A stretch of 64,000 nucleotides of DNA from Phenylobacterium soli (GCF_003254475.1 NZ_QFYQ01000001.1:186001-250000); one strand, 5' to 3'. Counted from the first letter of the stretch, positions 25,311-34,363 are shown. Program-made: numbers and translations. The notes: generated by a model from the letters alone, not told the origin.

Positions 25311-26957
25311 ATGAGCCTGATCCTCTCCGACCTGCCTTCCCTCCTCGCCCGTTCCGCCGACGCCGCCGAGGCGCTCGTCGGCGAGCTGCGCGCCAAGGTG
25401 GCCGAGCGGGTCGCGCCGGGCGGACGGCTGGACAGGGCCGCGCTCGACCGCGAGCAGCACGCCGCCCACGGCCTGGCCTGGTGCGCCGCCTATGCCGAGA
25501 CCCTGCGTCAGACCGCCGTCTGGGCCCGCGACCTCGCGGCCGCCGGCCAACTCGGCGAGGCCGAGGCCCTGCCCGCCCAACTGCTCGCCTTCGAGTACCT
25601 GGGCCAGCTCGCCGGCGGCGTCGCCATGAACCAGGGCGAGGTCTTCCGGCCGGCGGACCTGGAGGTCGCCGTCGAGCGCCTGACGCCGATGATCGCCGCC
25701 CTTCGGCCCGGCGCCGGCCAGGCCGTGAAGGACCGCATCGTCGAGCTGCTCGACCAGGCGCGGGGCCGCCCCTCGCTCGAAGCCAGCGGCCTCGACGAGA
25801 CGCTCGAGGCGGTGCGCATCCAGTTCACCGACTTCGCCGCCGAGAAGATCGCGCCGTTCGCGCAAGCCTGGCACCTCGCCAACGACCTCATTCCCCTGCC
25901 GCTCCTGGAGGAGCTGGGGGCGCTCGGTGTCTTCGGCCTGACCGCGCCGGAGGAATGGGGCGGCTCCGGGCTCGGCAAGGTGGCCATGTGCGTGGTCTCA
26001 GAGGCCCTGTCGCGCGGCTGGATCGGCACGGGCTCGCTCGGCACGCGCTCGGAGATCGCCGGCGAGCTGATCCTGGCGCACGGCACAGCGGAGCAGAAGC
26101 AGCGCTTCCTGCCGAAGATCACCTCCGGCGAGATCATCCCGACGGCGGTCTTCACCGAGCCGGAGGCCGGGTCCGACCTCGCCTCCCTGCGCACCCGGGC
26201 GGTCAAGGACGGCGCGAACTGGAAGGTCTATGGCGCCAAGACTTGGATCACCCACGCCGCCCGCGCCGACCTCATGACCCTCCTGGTTCGCACCGACCCG
26301 GCGTCCAGGGACCACCGCGGGCTGTCGATGTTCCTGGCCGAGAAGCCGCGGGGGACCGAGGCCGATCCCTTCCCCGCGGCCGGCATGAGCGGCGGCGAGA
26401 TCCCGGTCATCGGCTACCGCGGCATGCGCGAGTACGAGCTCGCCTTCGACGGCTTCGAGGTGGCGGACGAGAACCTGCTGGGCGGACAGCCGGGCCAGGG
26501 CTTCGTCCAGCTCATGGCGACCTTCGAGAGCGCCCGCATCCAGACCGCCGCCCGGGCCATCGGCGTGGCGCAGAACGCCCTCGACGTGGCGCTGGACTAC
26601 GCCCTGGCGCGCCGCCAGTTCGGCGGGCCGATCGCCGACTTCCCGCGTGTCGCCAACAAGCTGGCGATGATGGCCGCCGAGATCCTGGGCGCGAGGCGCC
26701 TCGCCTGGTTCGCCGCCCGCGCCAAGGACGAGGGCCGGCGCTGCGACCTGGAGGCCGGCATGGCCAAGCTTGTCGCCGCGCGGATCGCCTGGGCGGCGGC
26801 CGACAACGCCGTGCAGATCCACGGCGGCACGGGCTTCGCCGTGGAGCAGCCGGTCAGCCGCATCCTCGCCGACGCGCGGATCCTCAACATCTTCGAAGGG
26901 GCCGGGGAGATCCAGGCCCAGGTGATCGCGCGCCGCCTGCTGGAGGGCGGCAACTAG
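25311..26957 (+). CDS. Acyl-CoA dehydrogenase with N-terminal extension (methylsuccinyl-CoA dehydrogenase candidate)
   Basis: 548 residues: an additional helical region of about 160 residues precedes a full FAD-dependent acyl-CoA dehydrogenase domain. The latter shows 'PEEWGGSGLGKVAM', 'FTEPEAGSDLASLRTRAVKDGANWKVYGAKTWITHAARAD' (FAD binding), 'MREYELAFDGFEV', and 'VQIHGGTGFAVEQPVSRILADARI' near the C-terminus. This length and architecture recall (2S)-methylsuccinyl-CoA dehydrogenase (Mcd) of the ethylmalonyl-CoA pathway; that assignment is inference. Electrons would go to the ETF encoded at 29920-31603. It starts at ATG 31 bases after a GTC-rich leader (25311); an upstream ATG at 25260 is less likely. 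Followed by two convergent TetR genes. Confidence 0.88.
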   Translation: MSLILSDLPSLLARSADAAEALVGELRAKVAERVAPGGRLDRAALDREQHAAHGLAWCAAYAETLRQTAVWARDLAAAGQLGEAEALPAQLLAFEYLGQLAGGVAMNQGEVFRPADLEVAVERLTPMIAALRPGAGQAVKDRIVELLDQARGRPSLEASGLDETLEAVRIQFTDFAAEKIAPFAQAWHLANDLIPLPLLEELGALGVFGLTAPEEWGGSGLGKVAMCVVSEALSRGWIGTGSLGTRSEIAGELILAHGTAEQKQRFLPKITSGEIIPTAVFTEPEAGSDLASLRTRAVKDGANWKVYGAKTWITHAARADLMTLLVRTDPASRDHRGLSMFLAEKPRGTEADPFPAAGMSGGEIPVIGYRGMREYELAFDGFEVADENLLGGQPGQGFVQLMATFESARIQTAARAIGVAQNALDVALDYALARRQFGGPIADFPRVANKLAMMAAEILGARRLAWFAARAKDEGRRCDLEAGMAKLVAARIAWAAADNAVQIHGGTGFAVEQPVSRILADARILNIFEGAGEIQAQVIARRLLEGGN

Positions 26958-26966
26958 CCGCTCGCG

Positions 26967-27647
26967 TCAGCGGGGGCGGAAGCCGTCGGCGATCAGGCCG
27001 ATCCGCTGGTCCATCACCTCGGTCAGGCGCCTGGCGTCGGCGCCCTCGGTGACCACCAGGTGATAGGTCCAGGCATAGGTTCCGACCAGCAGGTCGACGA
27101 CCGCGAGCACGTCGGTCTGCGGATCGACGTCGCCGCACGCCATGCCCTTGCAGACGATCTCGTGCAGCAGGTCGCGCAGACGCTGGTTGGCGCCGTAGGG
27201 CCGCGCGCCGGGCGGCAGGGTCCAGTCGTAGGCGGCGGCGATGTGCGACAGGAACAGCTTCGTCCGCGGCTCCTCGAAGGCGAAGAGCATGGCGTAGAGC
27301 GTGCGCAGCTTGTCCGCCGTCGAACCGCGCAGGTGCGGCACGACGCGGTCGAGCTCGGCGTAGAGGCCGTCGAGGCGCTCCTCCATCACCTGGCTCAGCA
27401 CCTCGCCCTTGGAGGCGAAGGTGGTGAAGACGCTGCCGACCGAGACCCCGGCGTGGCGGGCGATCTCGCGGATCGTCGTGCCCTGGTAGCCCTGGGTGTC
27501 GAACAGCTCGCGCGCCGCCTCGATGACGCGCTTGCGCGTCGCTTCCTTCTGCCCCTGGCGGCCGCCCGAGGCGCGCGGCCCCGCCGCCGCGGGGCGGCGG
27601 GGATTGCGCGCGGGGCGCCGAGGGGGAAGGTCGAGGTCGCCGCTCAT
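26967..27647 (-). CDS. TetR-family transcriptional regulator (first of a tandem pair)
   Basis: 226 residues. A disordered basic N-terminus (Pro/Arg-rich, about 35 residues) precedes the TetR helix-turn-helix, 'EAARELFDTQGYQGTTIREIARHAGVSVGSVFTTFASKGEVL'. The ligand-binding C-terminal domain is unassigned. The gene lies 8 bp after the second TetR gene on the same strand, so the two are one operon. It converges on the acyl-CoA dehydrogenase gene. By context it may control acyl-CoA metabolism, but no ligand or target is shown. Confidence 0.9.
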   Translation of the reverse strand: MSGDLDLPPRRPARNPRRPAAAGPRASGGRQGQKEATRKRVIEAARELFDTQGYQGTTIREIARHAGVSVGSVFTTFASKGEVLSQVMEERLDGLYAELDRVVPHLRGSTADKLRTLYAMLFAFEEPRTKLFLSHIAAAYDWTLPPGARPYGANQRLRDLLHEIVCKGMACGDVDPQTDVLAVVDLLVGTYAWTYHLVVTEGADARRLTEVMDQRIGLIADGFRPR

Positions 27648-27655
27648 GCCGTGGC

Positions 27656-28306
27656 TCAGCCGCGCCGCGCGCCCGCCAGCAGGATGCGGATCTGGTCGCG
27701 GGCCCGGGCCTGCAGGGCGTCCAGGCTCCAGCCCTCGAAGATCGCCTGCGGGTAGTTCGACAGATAGGCGTCGAACAGCATCTGGCTGCGCAGCTTGATC
27801 TCAGCCTCCTGGCCGAGCTCGCCGCGCTCCACCGCGAGGGTCAGCTGCTCGGTGAACAGCTCGTGCATGGCGTGGGACTGCGGGGCGTTGCGCAGCACCG
27901 GACCGTCCTGGGGCGCCCAGGAGACGCTGAAGGCGGCGCGGGCGAGCGGCAGCTGGCTCTTGTAGAAGGCGTAGCCCGCCGCGAACATCTTGAGCAGGAT
28001 GTCCTCGACGCCGCGGCCCTTGGCGGCGGCCTCGCGCATCGCCTCGATCAGGGCGGTCAGGTCCTGGGCCATGATCTCGAGGAACAGGTCGGACTTGTCG
28101 TTGAAGTTGGCGAACACCGCGCCGGTGGACATGCCGGCGGCTGCGGCGATGTCGCGGATGGTGGCGCCTTCGTAGCCGTGCTCGGAAAACAGGCGGCGCG
28201 CGGCCGACAGCACCTTGGCCCGGGTCTGCTGCTTGGCGAGCGCCCGGCGGGTCGGCATCTTCACCGCCGTCTCGCCGGCGACTTGGTTCGGAGAGATATG
28301 CTTCAT
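27656..28306 (-). CDS. TetR-family transcriptional regulator (second of a tandem pair)
   Basis: 216 residues. Helix-turn-helix 'SAARRLFSEHGYEGATIRDIAAAAGMSTGAVFANFNDKSDLF' lies at residues ~33-75, followed by an all-helical effector domain. It is the promoter-proximal gene of a two-TetR operon. A perfect inverted repeat TTGAAC-AC-GTTCAA lies 58 bp upstream of its start, a plausible autoregulatory operator. The start is ATG 28306; an internal ATG 16 codons later is possible. Confidence 0.9.
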   Translation of the reverse strand: MKHISPNQVAGETAVKMPTRRALAKQQTRAKVLSAARRLFSEHGYEGATIRDIAAAAGMSTGAVFANFNDKSDLFLEIMAQDLTALIEAMREAAAKGRGVEDILLKMFAAGYAFYKSQLPLARAAFSVSWAPQDGPVLRNAPQSHAMHELFTEQLTLAVERGELGQEAEIKLRSQMLFDAYLSNYPQAIFEGWSLDALQARARDQIRILLAGARRG

Positions 28307-28363
28307 GACTTCGACGGGGGGAGCCGTCCTCTGACCCGCTGCGGCGCGACCGAGCGGAGTTGG

Positions 28364-28377
28364 TTGAACACGTTCAA
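28364..28377. promoter_or_regulatory. Operator-like inverted repeat upstream of the TetR operon
   Basis: TTGAAC-AC-GTTCAA: 6-bp perfect arms, 2-bp spacer, 58 bp before the TetR start. The half-site GTTGAAC recurs in a second inverted repeat 150 bp away. Size and symmetry fit a TetR dimer. Binding is inferred. Confidence 0.5.
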
Positions 28378-28523
28378 ATACCCCGTTACGCGATTCGGGG
28401 CGGGCCTGCCATCGGCGGCCTCGCAGGGGAGTTCACCCTGCGATCTCGCGCTTCAGGCGGTGTCTATGGTCGTATGGAAGGCGAGTAGGGCCGAAGTTCG
28501 GCACAACCCGTCGAATGGCGGTT

Positions 28524-28539
28524 GTTGAACATGATCAAC
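28524..28539. promoter_or_regulatory. Second operator-like inverted repeat, upstream of the HIG1-like gene
   Basis: GTTGA-ACATGA-TCAAC has 5-bp perfect arms around a near-symmetric centre. It lies 72 bp before the divergent small membrane protein gene (28611). It shares the GTTGAACA half with the site at 28364. The rest of the 28307-28610 gap shows no gene. Confidence 0.4.
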
Positions 28540-28610
28540 GACCTGTCCGTCAAGCGCCGATATCCCCACGGGCGGTAGCGGCCGCCCGGAATGGGTCTTA
28601 AGCTTGTCGG

Positions 28611-28808
28611 ATGGATATCTTCAGCTTCCTGATCCCCGCCGCCCTGGCCGCCGTGACGATCGTCCTGGCGTTCGGCATCTACGCCCTCTTCCGCGGCGGC
28701 GACTTCGGACGCTCCTACTCCAACAAGCTGATGCGGCTGCGCGTGCTGATGCAGTTCATCGCCGTGGTGATCCTGGTGGCCGCCTTCTGGTGGCGGACGC
28801 GGGCCTGA
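28611..28808 (+). CDS. Twin-transmembrane small protein, HIG1-domain like
   Basis: 65 residues with two predicted transmembrane helices ('FLIPAALAAVTIVLAFGIYALF' split by a polar turn, and 'LMQFIAVVILVAAFWW') and a conserved 'SNKLMRLRVLMQFIAV' between them. This is the HIG_1_N type small protein common in alphaproteobacteria, related to mitochondrial Hig1, which assists respiratory complexes. In many relatives it precedes the cobalamin adenosyltransferase and etfBA, as here. Its TGA overlaps the ribosome-binding region of the next gene, suggesting translational coupling. Confidence 0.9.
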   Translation: MDIFSFLIPAALAAVTIVLAFGIYALFRGGDFGRSYSNKLMRLRVLMQFIAVVILVAAFWWRTRA

Positions 28809-28816
28809 GGCCGGCC

Positions 28817-29392
28817 TTGGTCACCCTCAACCGCATCTACACGCGCACCGGCGACCAGGGCGAGACGCGGCTGGCCACCGGCCAGACGGTCTCCAAGGCG
28901 GACCTGCGGGTGGACGCCTATGGCGCGGTCGACGAGACCAACGCCTGCCTGGGGCTGGTGCGGCTGCACACCGCCGGGGCGGCCGACCTCGACGCCCGGC
29001 TGGCGCGAATCCAGAACGAACTCTTCGACCTCGGCGCCGACCTCTCCACGCCACCCAGGCGGGGCGAGACGGAAGGCTCCGTGCTGCGGATGAGCGAGGC
29101 CCAGACCACGCGTCTCGAGGAGGAGATCGACGCGCTCAACGGCCTCCTGCCGGAGCTGAAGTCCTTCGTCCTGCCGGCCGGAACGCCGGCGGCGGCGCAC
29201 CTGCACCTGGCGCGCACCGTCTGCCGGCGGGCCGAACGGGCGGCCGTGCGGCTGATGCAGGCGGGCGAGCCGGTCAGCCCGCCGGCCCTGCGCTACCTCA
29301 ACCGGCTGTCCGACTGGCTGTTCGTGGCGGCCCGCTTCGCCAACGACCGCGGCGCGACCGAAGTCTTCTGGCAGTCCGGCGCCACGCGCTAG
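28817..29392 (+). CDS. Cob(I)alamin adenosyltransferase, PduO type
   Basis: 191 residues. It converts cob(I)alamin and ATP to adenosylcobalamin. Signatures are N-terminal 'LNRIYTRTGDQGETRLATG' (ATP binding), 'VDAYGAVDETNACLGLVR', 'IQNELFDLGADL', and the C-terminal 'RYLNRLSDWLFVAARFAN'. The start is TTG at 28817, with TGAGG six bases upstream; the protein then begins exactly at the usual (M)VTLNRIYTRTGD. The TTG lies 9 bp past the stop of the preceding gene. Adenosylcobalamin is required by methylmalonyl- and ethylmalonyl-CoA mutases, fitting the acyl-CoA genes around it. Confidence 0.93.
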   Translation: MVTLNRIYTRTGDQGETRLATGQTVSKADLRVDAYGAVDETNACLGLVRLHTAGAADLDARLARIQNELFDLGADLSTPPRRGETEGSVLRMSEAQTTRLEEEIDALNGLLPELKSFVLPAGTPAAAHLHLARTVCRRAERAAVRLMQAGEPVSPPALRYLNRLSDWLFVAARFANDRGATEVFWQSGATR

Positions 29393-29464
29393 ATCCCTGA
29401 TCGGGCGAACCTCTCCCTCGGGCTGCGCGTCGGGGAGAGGCGCTCAGGACGCGAGCGGCTTAGG

Positions 29465-29761
29465 CTACTTTGTCGCAGGCTTGGCGGCGGCGGCCGGCGC
29501 CGGCGCGGCCTTGGGCGGCAGGCGGCCGATGGCGCGCAGCGCTTCTTCACGGGCCTGAGGGTTGTCGATCAGGCGGCCGGTGATGTCGGAGGTCAGGATC
29601 GGGGTGGCGCAGACCCGCTGGCCCGCATCCCACCACTTGTGCCCCGCCTCGCACTTCTGGCGCGGGACCTCCCAGCCGAAATGCCAGATCAGCAGGCCGA
29701 GGTTGATGACGAAGAAGATGCCGACGAAGATAAATCCGAGGCGGCGAATGACCGGGTTCAT
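29465..29761 (-). CDS. Small single-span membrane protein, function unknown
   Basis: 98 residues. One N-terminal transmembrane helix ('FIFVGIFFVINLGLLIWHF', residues 10-28) is followed by a short domain with two cysteines ('QKCEAGHKWWDAGQRVCATP') and an Ala/Pro/Lys-rich tail. The membrane topology suggests a periplasmic C-terminal part where the cysteines could form a disulfide. Not recognised. It faces the etfB gene divergently, about 160 bp apart. Confidence 0.75.
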   Translation of the reverse strand: MNPVIRRLGFIFVGIFFVINLGLLIWHFGWEVPRQKCEAGHKWWDAGQRVCATPILTSDITGRLIDNPQAREEALRAIGRLPPKAAPAPAAAAKPATK

Positions 29762-29919
29762 GGGCGCGTTCTAGCGGATAGGGAGGGTGGCCTGCTAGCC
29801 ACGCCGTCCGACCAAATTGCGGCGCCTGCGAACGCGCGCGGCTTGCAATGCGCGCCGGAACCGTTATTGCCCCCTGCGATCCATTTTTCCGCAATGCAAT
29901 TTGAGGCGCTAGGCAACCC

Positions 29920-30669
29920 ATGAAGGTGTTGGTCCCGGTCAAGCGGGTGATCGATTACAACGTGAAGGCCCGGGTGAAGCCCGACCAGTCGGGCGTCGAC
30001 CTCGCCAATGTGAAGATGTCGATGAACCCCTTCTGCGAGATCGCGGTCGAAGAGGCCGTCCGCCTGAAGGAAAAGGGCGTGGCCACCGAGGTGGTCGCCG
30101 TCTCCATCGGCCCGGCCCAGGCGCAGGAAACCCTGCGCACGGCGCTGGCCATGGGCGCGGACCGCGCCATCCTCGTCCAGACCGACCAGGACCTCGAGCC
30201 GCTGGCCGTGGCCAAGGCCCTGAAGGCGGTGGTCGGCGAGGAGAGCCCGGACCTGGTGGTCATGGGCAAGCAGGCCATCGACGGCGACAACAACGCCACC
30301 GGCCAGATGCTCTCGGCCCTGCTCGACTGGCCCCAGGCGACCTTCGCCTCGGCCGTCGAGGTCTCCGGCTCCAAGGCCAAGGTGACCCGCGAGGTCGACG
30401 GCGGCCTGCAGACCATCGAGGTCGACCTGCCGGCGGTGATCACCGCCGACCTGCGCCTCAACGAGCCGCGCTACGCCTCGCTGCCCAACATCATGAAGGC
30501 GAAGAAGAAGCCGCTCGACGTGAAGGAGCTGTCGGCTCTGGGCGTCGACGCCGCGCCGCGCCTGAAGGTGCTCAAGGTCACCGAGCCGCCGAAGCGCGGC
30601 GGCGGGATCAAGGTGGAAACCGCGGCCGACCTGGTCGCCAAGCTGAAGAACGAAGCGGGGGTCCTCTAA
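29920..30669 (+). CDS. etfB: Electron transfer flavoprotein, beta subunit
   Basis: 249 residues. '[42 protein letters not shown]' at the N-terminus and '[39 protein letters not shown]' (AMP-binding and recognition loop, with the Leu anchor region) are diagnostic of EtfB. It carries AMP and shuttles electrons from acyl-CoA dehydrogenases to ETF-ubiquinone oxidoreductase. It is cotranscribed with etfA, 1 bp apart. At least three acyl-CoA dehydrogenase genes in the window are likely electron donors. Confidence 0.97.
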   Translation: MKVLVPVKRVIDYNVKARVKPDQSGVDLANVKMSMNPFCEIAVEEAVRLKEKGVATEVVAVSIGPAQAQETLRTALAMGADRAILVQTDQDLEPLAVAKALKAVVGEESPDLVVMGKQAIDGDNNATGQMLSALLDWPQATFASAVEVSGSKAKVTREVDGGLQTIEVDLPAVITADLRLNEPRYASLPNIMKAKKKPLDVKELSALGVDAAPRLKVLKVTEPPKRGGGIKVETAADLVAKLKNEAGVL

Positions 30670-30670
30670 C

Positions 30671-31603
30671 ATGGCCGTTCTCGTCATCGCCGATCACGAC
30701 AACGCGTCGCTGAAGGAAGACACCGCCAAGGTGGTCACCGCCGCCCAGAAGGTGTCGGGCGACATCGACATCCTGGTCGCCGGCCAGGGCGCCAAGGCCG
30801 TCGCCGACGCCGCCGCCAAGATCCAGGGCGTGCGCAAGGTGCTGCTGGCCGAGAGCGCCGAGCTGGGCCAGGGCCTGGCCGAGGCCGTCGAGGCCCTCGT
30901 CGTGCCGCTCATGGCCAACTACGACGCGGTGCTGGTGCCCGCGACCTCGCAGGGCAAGAACTTCGCCCCGCGGATCGCCGCCAAGCTCGACGTGGCCCAG
31001 ATCTCGGACGCCATCGAGGTGGTCGACGCCAACACCTTCGTGCGCCCGATCTACGCCGGCAACGCGCTGGAGACCGTCCAGTCGTCGGACGCCAAGAAGG
31101 TCGTCACCGTCCGCCCGACCGCCTTCAAGGCGGCGGCCGAAGGCGGCTCGGCCTCGGTCGAGACGATCGCCGCCCCCGGCGCGCCGGCGAAGACCCACTT
31201 CGTCGACCAGAAGCTCGTGAAGAGCGCCCGTCCGGAACTGACCGCGGCCAAGATCGTGGTCTCTGGCGGCCGCGCCATGGGCTCGGCCGAGGAGTTCCAG
31301 CGGGTCATCGAGCCGCTCGCCGACAAGCTCGGCGCGGCGGTGGGCGCCAGCCGCGCCGCGGTGGACGCCGGCTACGCGCCGAACGACTACCAGGTCGGCC
31401 AGACGGGCAAGGTCGTCGCCCCCGAGCTCTATGTCGCCATCGGCATCTCGGGCGCCATCCAGCACCTGGCCGGCATGAAGGACTCCAAGGTGATCGTGGC
31501 GATCAACAAGGATCCGGACGCCCCGATCTTCCAGGTGGCCGACTACGGCCTGGTGGCCGACTACAAGGCCGCCGTGCCGGAGCTGATGTCCGCGCTGGGC
31601 TGA
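30671..31603 (+). CDS. etfA: Electron transfer flavoprotein, alpha subunit
   Basis: 310 residues. The C-terminal FAD-binding domain is clear: '[15 protein letters not shown]', '[75 protein letters not shown]'. It binds the FAD of the heterodimer with EtfB. Starts one base after the etfB stop. A strong terminator follows 27 bp after its stop, so the operon ends here and hbd is transcribed separately. Confidence 0.97.
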   Translation: MAVLVIADHDNASLKEDTAKVVTAAQKVSGDIDILVAGQGAKAVADAAAKIQGVRKVLLAESAELGQGLAEAVEALVVPLMANYDAVLVPATSQGKNFAPRIAAKLDVAQISDAIEVVDANTFVRPIYAGNALETVQSSDAKKVVTVRPTAFKAAAEGGSASVETIAAPGAPAKTHFVDQKLVKSARPELTAAKIVVSGGRAMGSAEEFQRVIEPLADKLGAAVGASRAAVDAGYAPNDYQVGQTGKVVAPELYVAIGISGAIQHLAGMKDSKVIVAINKDPDAPIFQVADYGLVADYKAAVPELMSALG

Positions 31604-31630
31604 GCCCGCGCCTCATCGCCGAAGAAACGA

Positions 31631-31663
31631 GGGCGGCTCCTGCGGGAGCCGCCCTTTCTTTTT
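31631..31663 (+). terminator. Terminator of the etfBA operon
   Basis: GGGCGGCTCC (31631-31640) pairs with GGAGCCGCCC (31645-31654): a 10-bp perfect stem with loop TGCG, followed by TTTCTTTTT. Confidence 0.92.
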
Positions 31664-31793
31664 GCGGCGGCCGACGGTCCGGTCACGCTGCGGCGCAGCA
31701 AAAGGGTTGCCGCATAGCGGTAAACGCGTGTTAGAAACCCGTTTTCCTGCGGGTGGCGCGTGTGCGAGCGCCCGCTCAGCGAGGCTTCGCCGA

Positions 31794-32672
31794 ATGGTTC
31801 AAATCAGGAAGGTCGGCGTGATCGGCGCCGGCCAGATGGGGTCGGGCATCGCCCACGTCTGCGCCCTGGGCGGCTACGACGTCCTGCTGCACGACGTGAG
31901 CCCCGATCGCATCGAGGCGGGCGTCGAGCTCATCAAGAAGAACCTGAGCCGCCAGGTGGTCCGCGGGATCATCGGCCAGGAGGCGATGGACGCCGCCCTA
32001 TCCCACGTCAAGCCAGCGCCCGAGCTGCAGGCGGTGGGCGCGACCGACCTCGCCATCGAGGCGGCCACCGAGGACGAGCAGGTCAAGAAGACCATCTTCA
32101 AGGCGCTGCAGCCCCACCTGGGTCCAGACACCCTGCTGGCGTCCAACACCTCGTCGATCTCGATCACGCGCCTGGCCTCGGCCACCGACCGGCCGGAGCG
32201 CTTCATCGGGCTCCACTTCATGAACCCGGCGCCGCTGATGAAGCTCGTGGAGATCATCCGCGGCATCGCCACCGACGCCGAGACCTACGACACCGCCGTC
32301 AAGTTCGCCCAGTCGCTCGGCAAGACCACGGCCAACGCCGAGGACTTCCCGGCCTTCATCGTCAACCGGATCCTGGTGCCGATGATCAACGAGGCGATCT
32401 ACACCCTCTACGAGGGCGTCGGCACGGTGGACGCCATCGACACAGCGATGAAGCTCGGCGCCAACCATCCCATGGGCCCGCTCGAGCTCGGCGACTTCAT
32501 TGGCCTCGACACCGTGCTGTCGATCATGAACGTGCTCTACGACGGCCTGTCGGACTCCAAGTACCGGCCCTGCCCGCTTCTCGTGAAATACGTCGAGGCC
32601 GGCTGGCTCGGCCGCAAGACCGGCCGCGGCTTCTACGACTACCGAGGCGATGTCCCGGTGCCGACGCGGTAA
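31794..32672 (+). CDS. 3-hydroxybutyryl-CoA dehydrogenase
   Basis: 292 residues, cytosolic. It oxidises (S)-3-hydroxyacyl-CoA (typically hydroxybutyryl-CoA) with NAD(P). The N-terminal Rossmann motif is 'VGVIGAGQMGSGIAHVCA'. 'SNTSSISITRLA', 'RFIGLHFMNPAPLMKLVEII' (catalytic His region) and 'FPAFIVNRILVPMINEAI' follow, and the C-terminal helical domain contains 'GANHPMGPLELGDFIGLDT'. It starts at ATG 31794 after a separate promoter region, behind the etfBA terminator. The etfB-etfA-hbd order is common in alphaproteobacteria. Confidence 0.95.
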   Translation: MVQIRKVGVIGAGQMGSGIAHVCALGGYDVLLHDVSPDRIEAGVELIKKNLSRQVVRGIIGQEAMDAALSHVKPAPELQAVGATDLAIEAATEDEQVKKTIFKALQPHLGPDTLLASNTSSISITRLASATDRPERFIGLHFMNPAPLMKLVEIIRGIATDAETYDTAVKFAQSLGKTTANAEDFPAFIVNRILVPMINEAIYTLYEGVGTVDAIDTAMKLGANHPMGPLELGDFIGLDTVLSIMNVLYDGLSDSKYRPCPLLVKYVEAGWLGRKTGRGFYDYRGDVPVPTR

Positions 32673-32707
32673 TCCGAGGCGGAGACCCGCTCCGGCTGTC
32701 TGAGCCA

Positions 32708-32728
32708 CCTCCCCCAGGCGGGGGGAGG
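32708..32728. terminator. Hairpin between convergent hbd and monooxygenase genes
   Basis: CCTCCCCC (32708-32715) pairs with GGGGGAGG (32721-32728) in the 60-bp gap between the two converging stops. It lacks a long T run, so it is a possible bidirectional terminator or a dispersed palindrome. Confidence 0.35.
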
Positions 32729-32732
32729 AACT

Positions 32733-34229
32733 TCAGGCGGCCACCTTCTCCTTGGCGGATCGGACGTTGGCGCGCGGCGCCGGGTTGCCGAACTGCAGCA
32801 CCCCGTCCTCGATCTTCGCGTAGCGCAGGTTCATCAGGTCGAGCGCGTAGTTCTGGTGCAGCTTCCAGGGCGCCTTGGAGCCCTGCTTGGGGAACTTGCC
32901 GATCGAGCGCTGGACGTAGCCGGACGAGAAGTCGAGCCACGGCTCTTGGGCGATGGTCGGGTCGGCGTTGACCGGCGTCACTTGCCGGTTCCCCGTCGCC
33001 TTCATGTGATTGAGCAGCCGCCCGACGTACTCGCACGTCAGGTCGCACTTCAGCGTCCAGGAGGCGTTGGTGTAGCCGAACGAGGAGGCGAGGTTCGGCA
33101 CGCCCTCGTACATCATGCCCTTGTAGGAGAGCACGCCGGCCGGATCGATGTGGCGGCCATCGACGGTGAGGTCGACGCCGTTGAGCACCTTGAGGTTCAG
33201 GCCCGTGGCCGTGACGATCACGTCGGCCTTCAGCTCCTCGCCGGACGACAGCTCGATGCCGTCCTTGGTGAAGGTCTCGATATGGTCGGTGACCACCGAG
33301 GCGCGGCCGGCCTTGATGGCCTCGAACATGTCGGCGTCGGGCACCAGGCACAGCCGCTGGTCCCAGGGATTGTAGGTCGGGGTGAAGTGCTTCTCGACCG
33401 GATAGTCGGGGCCGAGCTGTTCGCGGACCATCTTGACGATGTTGGCCTTCACCGCCTCCGGCTTCTTCCGCGCCAGGTTGTAGAAATACATGCCGAACAG
33501 CACGTTGCGCCAACGGACGATCTGATAGGCGAGCTTGGCCGGAAGGCGCCGGCGCAGCCAGTTGGCGAAGGCGTCCTCGGCCGGGCGCGAGACCACATAG
33601 GTCGGCGAGCGCTGCAGCATGGTGACGTGGGCGGCCGTCTTGGCCATCTCCGGCACCAGGGTCACGGCCGTAGCGCCGGACCCGATCACCACCACCCGCT
33701 TGCCGGAATAGTCGAGATCCGCCGGCCAGTGCTGGGGATGGACGACCGAACCTTTGAACATTGAACGACCCGGGAAGTCCGGCGTGTAGCCCTGGTCGTA
33801 GTCGTAGTAACCGCCGCACAGGAACAGGAAGTTGCAGGCGATGCGGACGGGCTTGCCGTCCTTCTGCGCCGTCACCGTCCAGCAGGCGTCCTCGCTCGAC
33901 CAGGCAGCCGAGACCACCTTGTGGCCGTAGCGGATGTGGCGCTCGATGTCGTGGTCGCGCGCCGTGTCGCGAACATACTTCAAGATTGAAGGACCATCTG
34001 CGATGGCCTTGGCTTCGCGCCAGGGTTTGAAGTTGTAGCCGAGGGTGTACATGTCCGAGTCCGAGCGGATGCCCGGATAGCGGAACAGGTCCCAGGTGCC
34101 GCCGCTGGTCTCGCGGCCCTCGAGGATCACGTAGGAGCGGTCGGGCGCCTCGGTCTGCAGGTGATAGCCGGCGCCGATGCCGGACAGGCCGGCGCCCACG
34201 ATCACCACATCGAAATATTCGTCCGCCAT
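32733..34229 (-). CDS. Flavin-containing monooxygenase, Baeyer-Villiger type
   Basis: 498 residues. The N-terminal FAD-binding motif is 'VVIVGAGLSGIGAGYHL'; the NADPH-binding motif is 'KRVVVIGSGATAVTL'. Between them lies the Baeyer-Villiger fingerprint F-x-G-x3-H-x3-W-P ('FKGSVVHPQHWP', residues ~160). The protein likely inserts oxygen into ketones to give esters or lactones, or oxidises heteroatoms. It lacks a signal peptide. It converges on hbd and is divergent from tipF, 166 bp apart. The substrate is unknown; such enzymes often act on cyclic ketones or steroids. Confidence 0.93.
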   Translation of the reverse strand: MADEYFDVVIVGAGLSGIGAGYHLQTEAPDRSYVILEGRETSGGTWDLFRYPGIRSDSDMYTLGYNFKPWREAKAIADGPSILKYVRDTARDHDIERHIRYGHKVVSAAWSSEDACWTVTAQKDGKPVRIACNFLFLCGGYYDYDQGYTPDFPGRSMFKGSVVHPQHWPADLDYSGKRVVVIGSGATAVTLVPEMAKTAAHVTMLQRSPTYVVSRPAEDAFANWLRRRLPAKLAYQIVRWRNVLFGMYFYNLARKKPEAVKANIVKMVREQLGPDYPVEKHFTPTYNPWDQRLCLVPDADMFEAIKAGRASVVTDHIETFTKDGIELSSGEELKADVIVTATGLNLKVLNGVDLTVDGRHIDPAGVLSYKGMMYEGVPNLASSFGYTNASWTLKCDLTCEYVGRLLNHMKATGNRQVTPVNADPTIAQEPWLDFSSGYVQRSIGKFPKQGSKAPWKLHQNYALDLMNLRYAKIEDGVLQFGNPAPRANVRSAKEKVAA

Positions 34230-34363
34230 AGCGCCCTCAGATGTGCTCTTGGGGCTTCCCCCGAAGCCTTATCTGATCACCGATCACATAACTGCGCCGC
34301 GAACGCCAGCGTTTCGCACGCCGCGCCACAACCCTGCGGCGGTTAATCCATTCGACTTCCCGG

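Noticed and set aside
29393..29464. Inverted repeat CCTCTCCC...GGGGAGAG as a terminator
   Set aside because: The loop is long (about 14 nt) and no T run follows. It may be a dispersed palindrome, but with no second full copy in the window it is not annotated.
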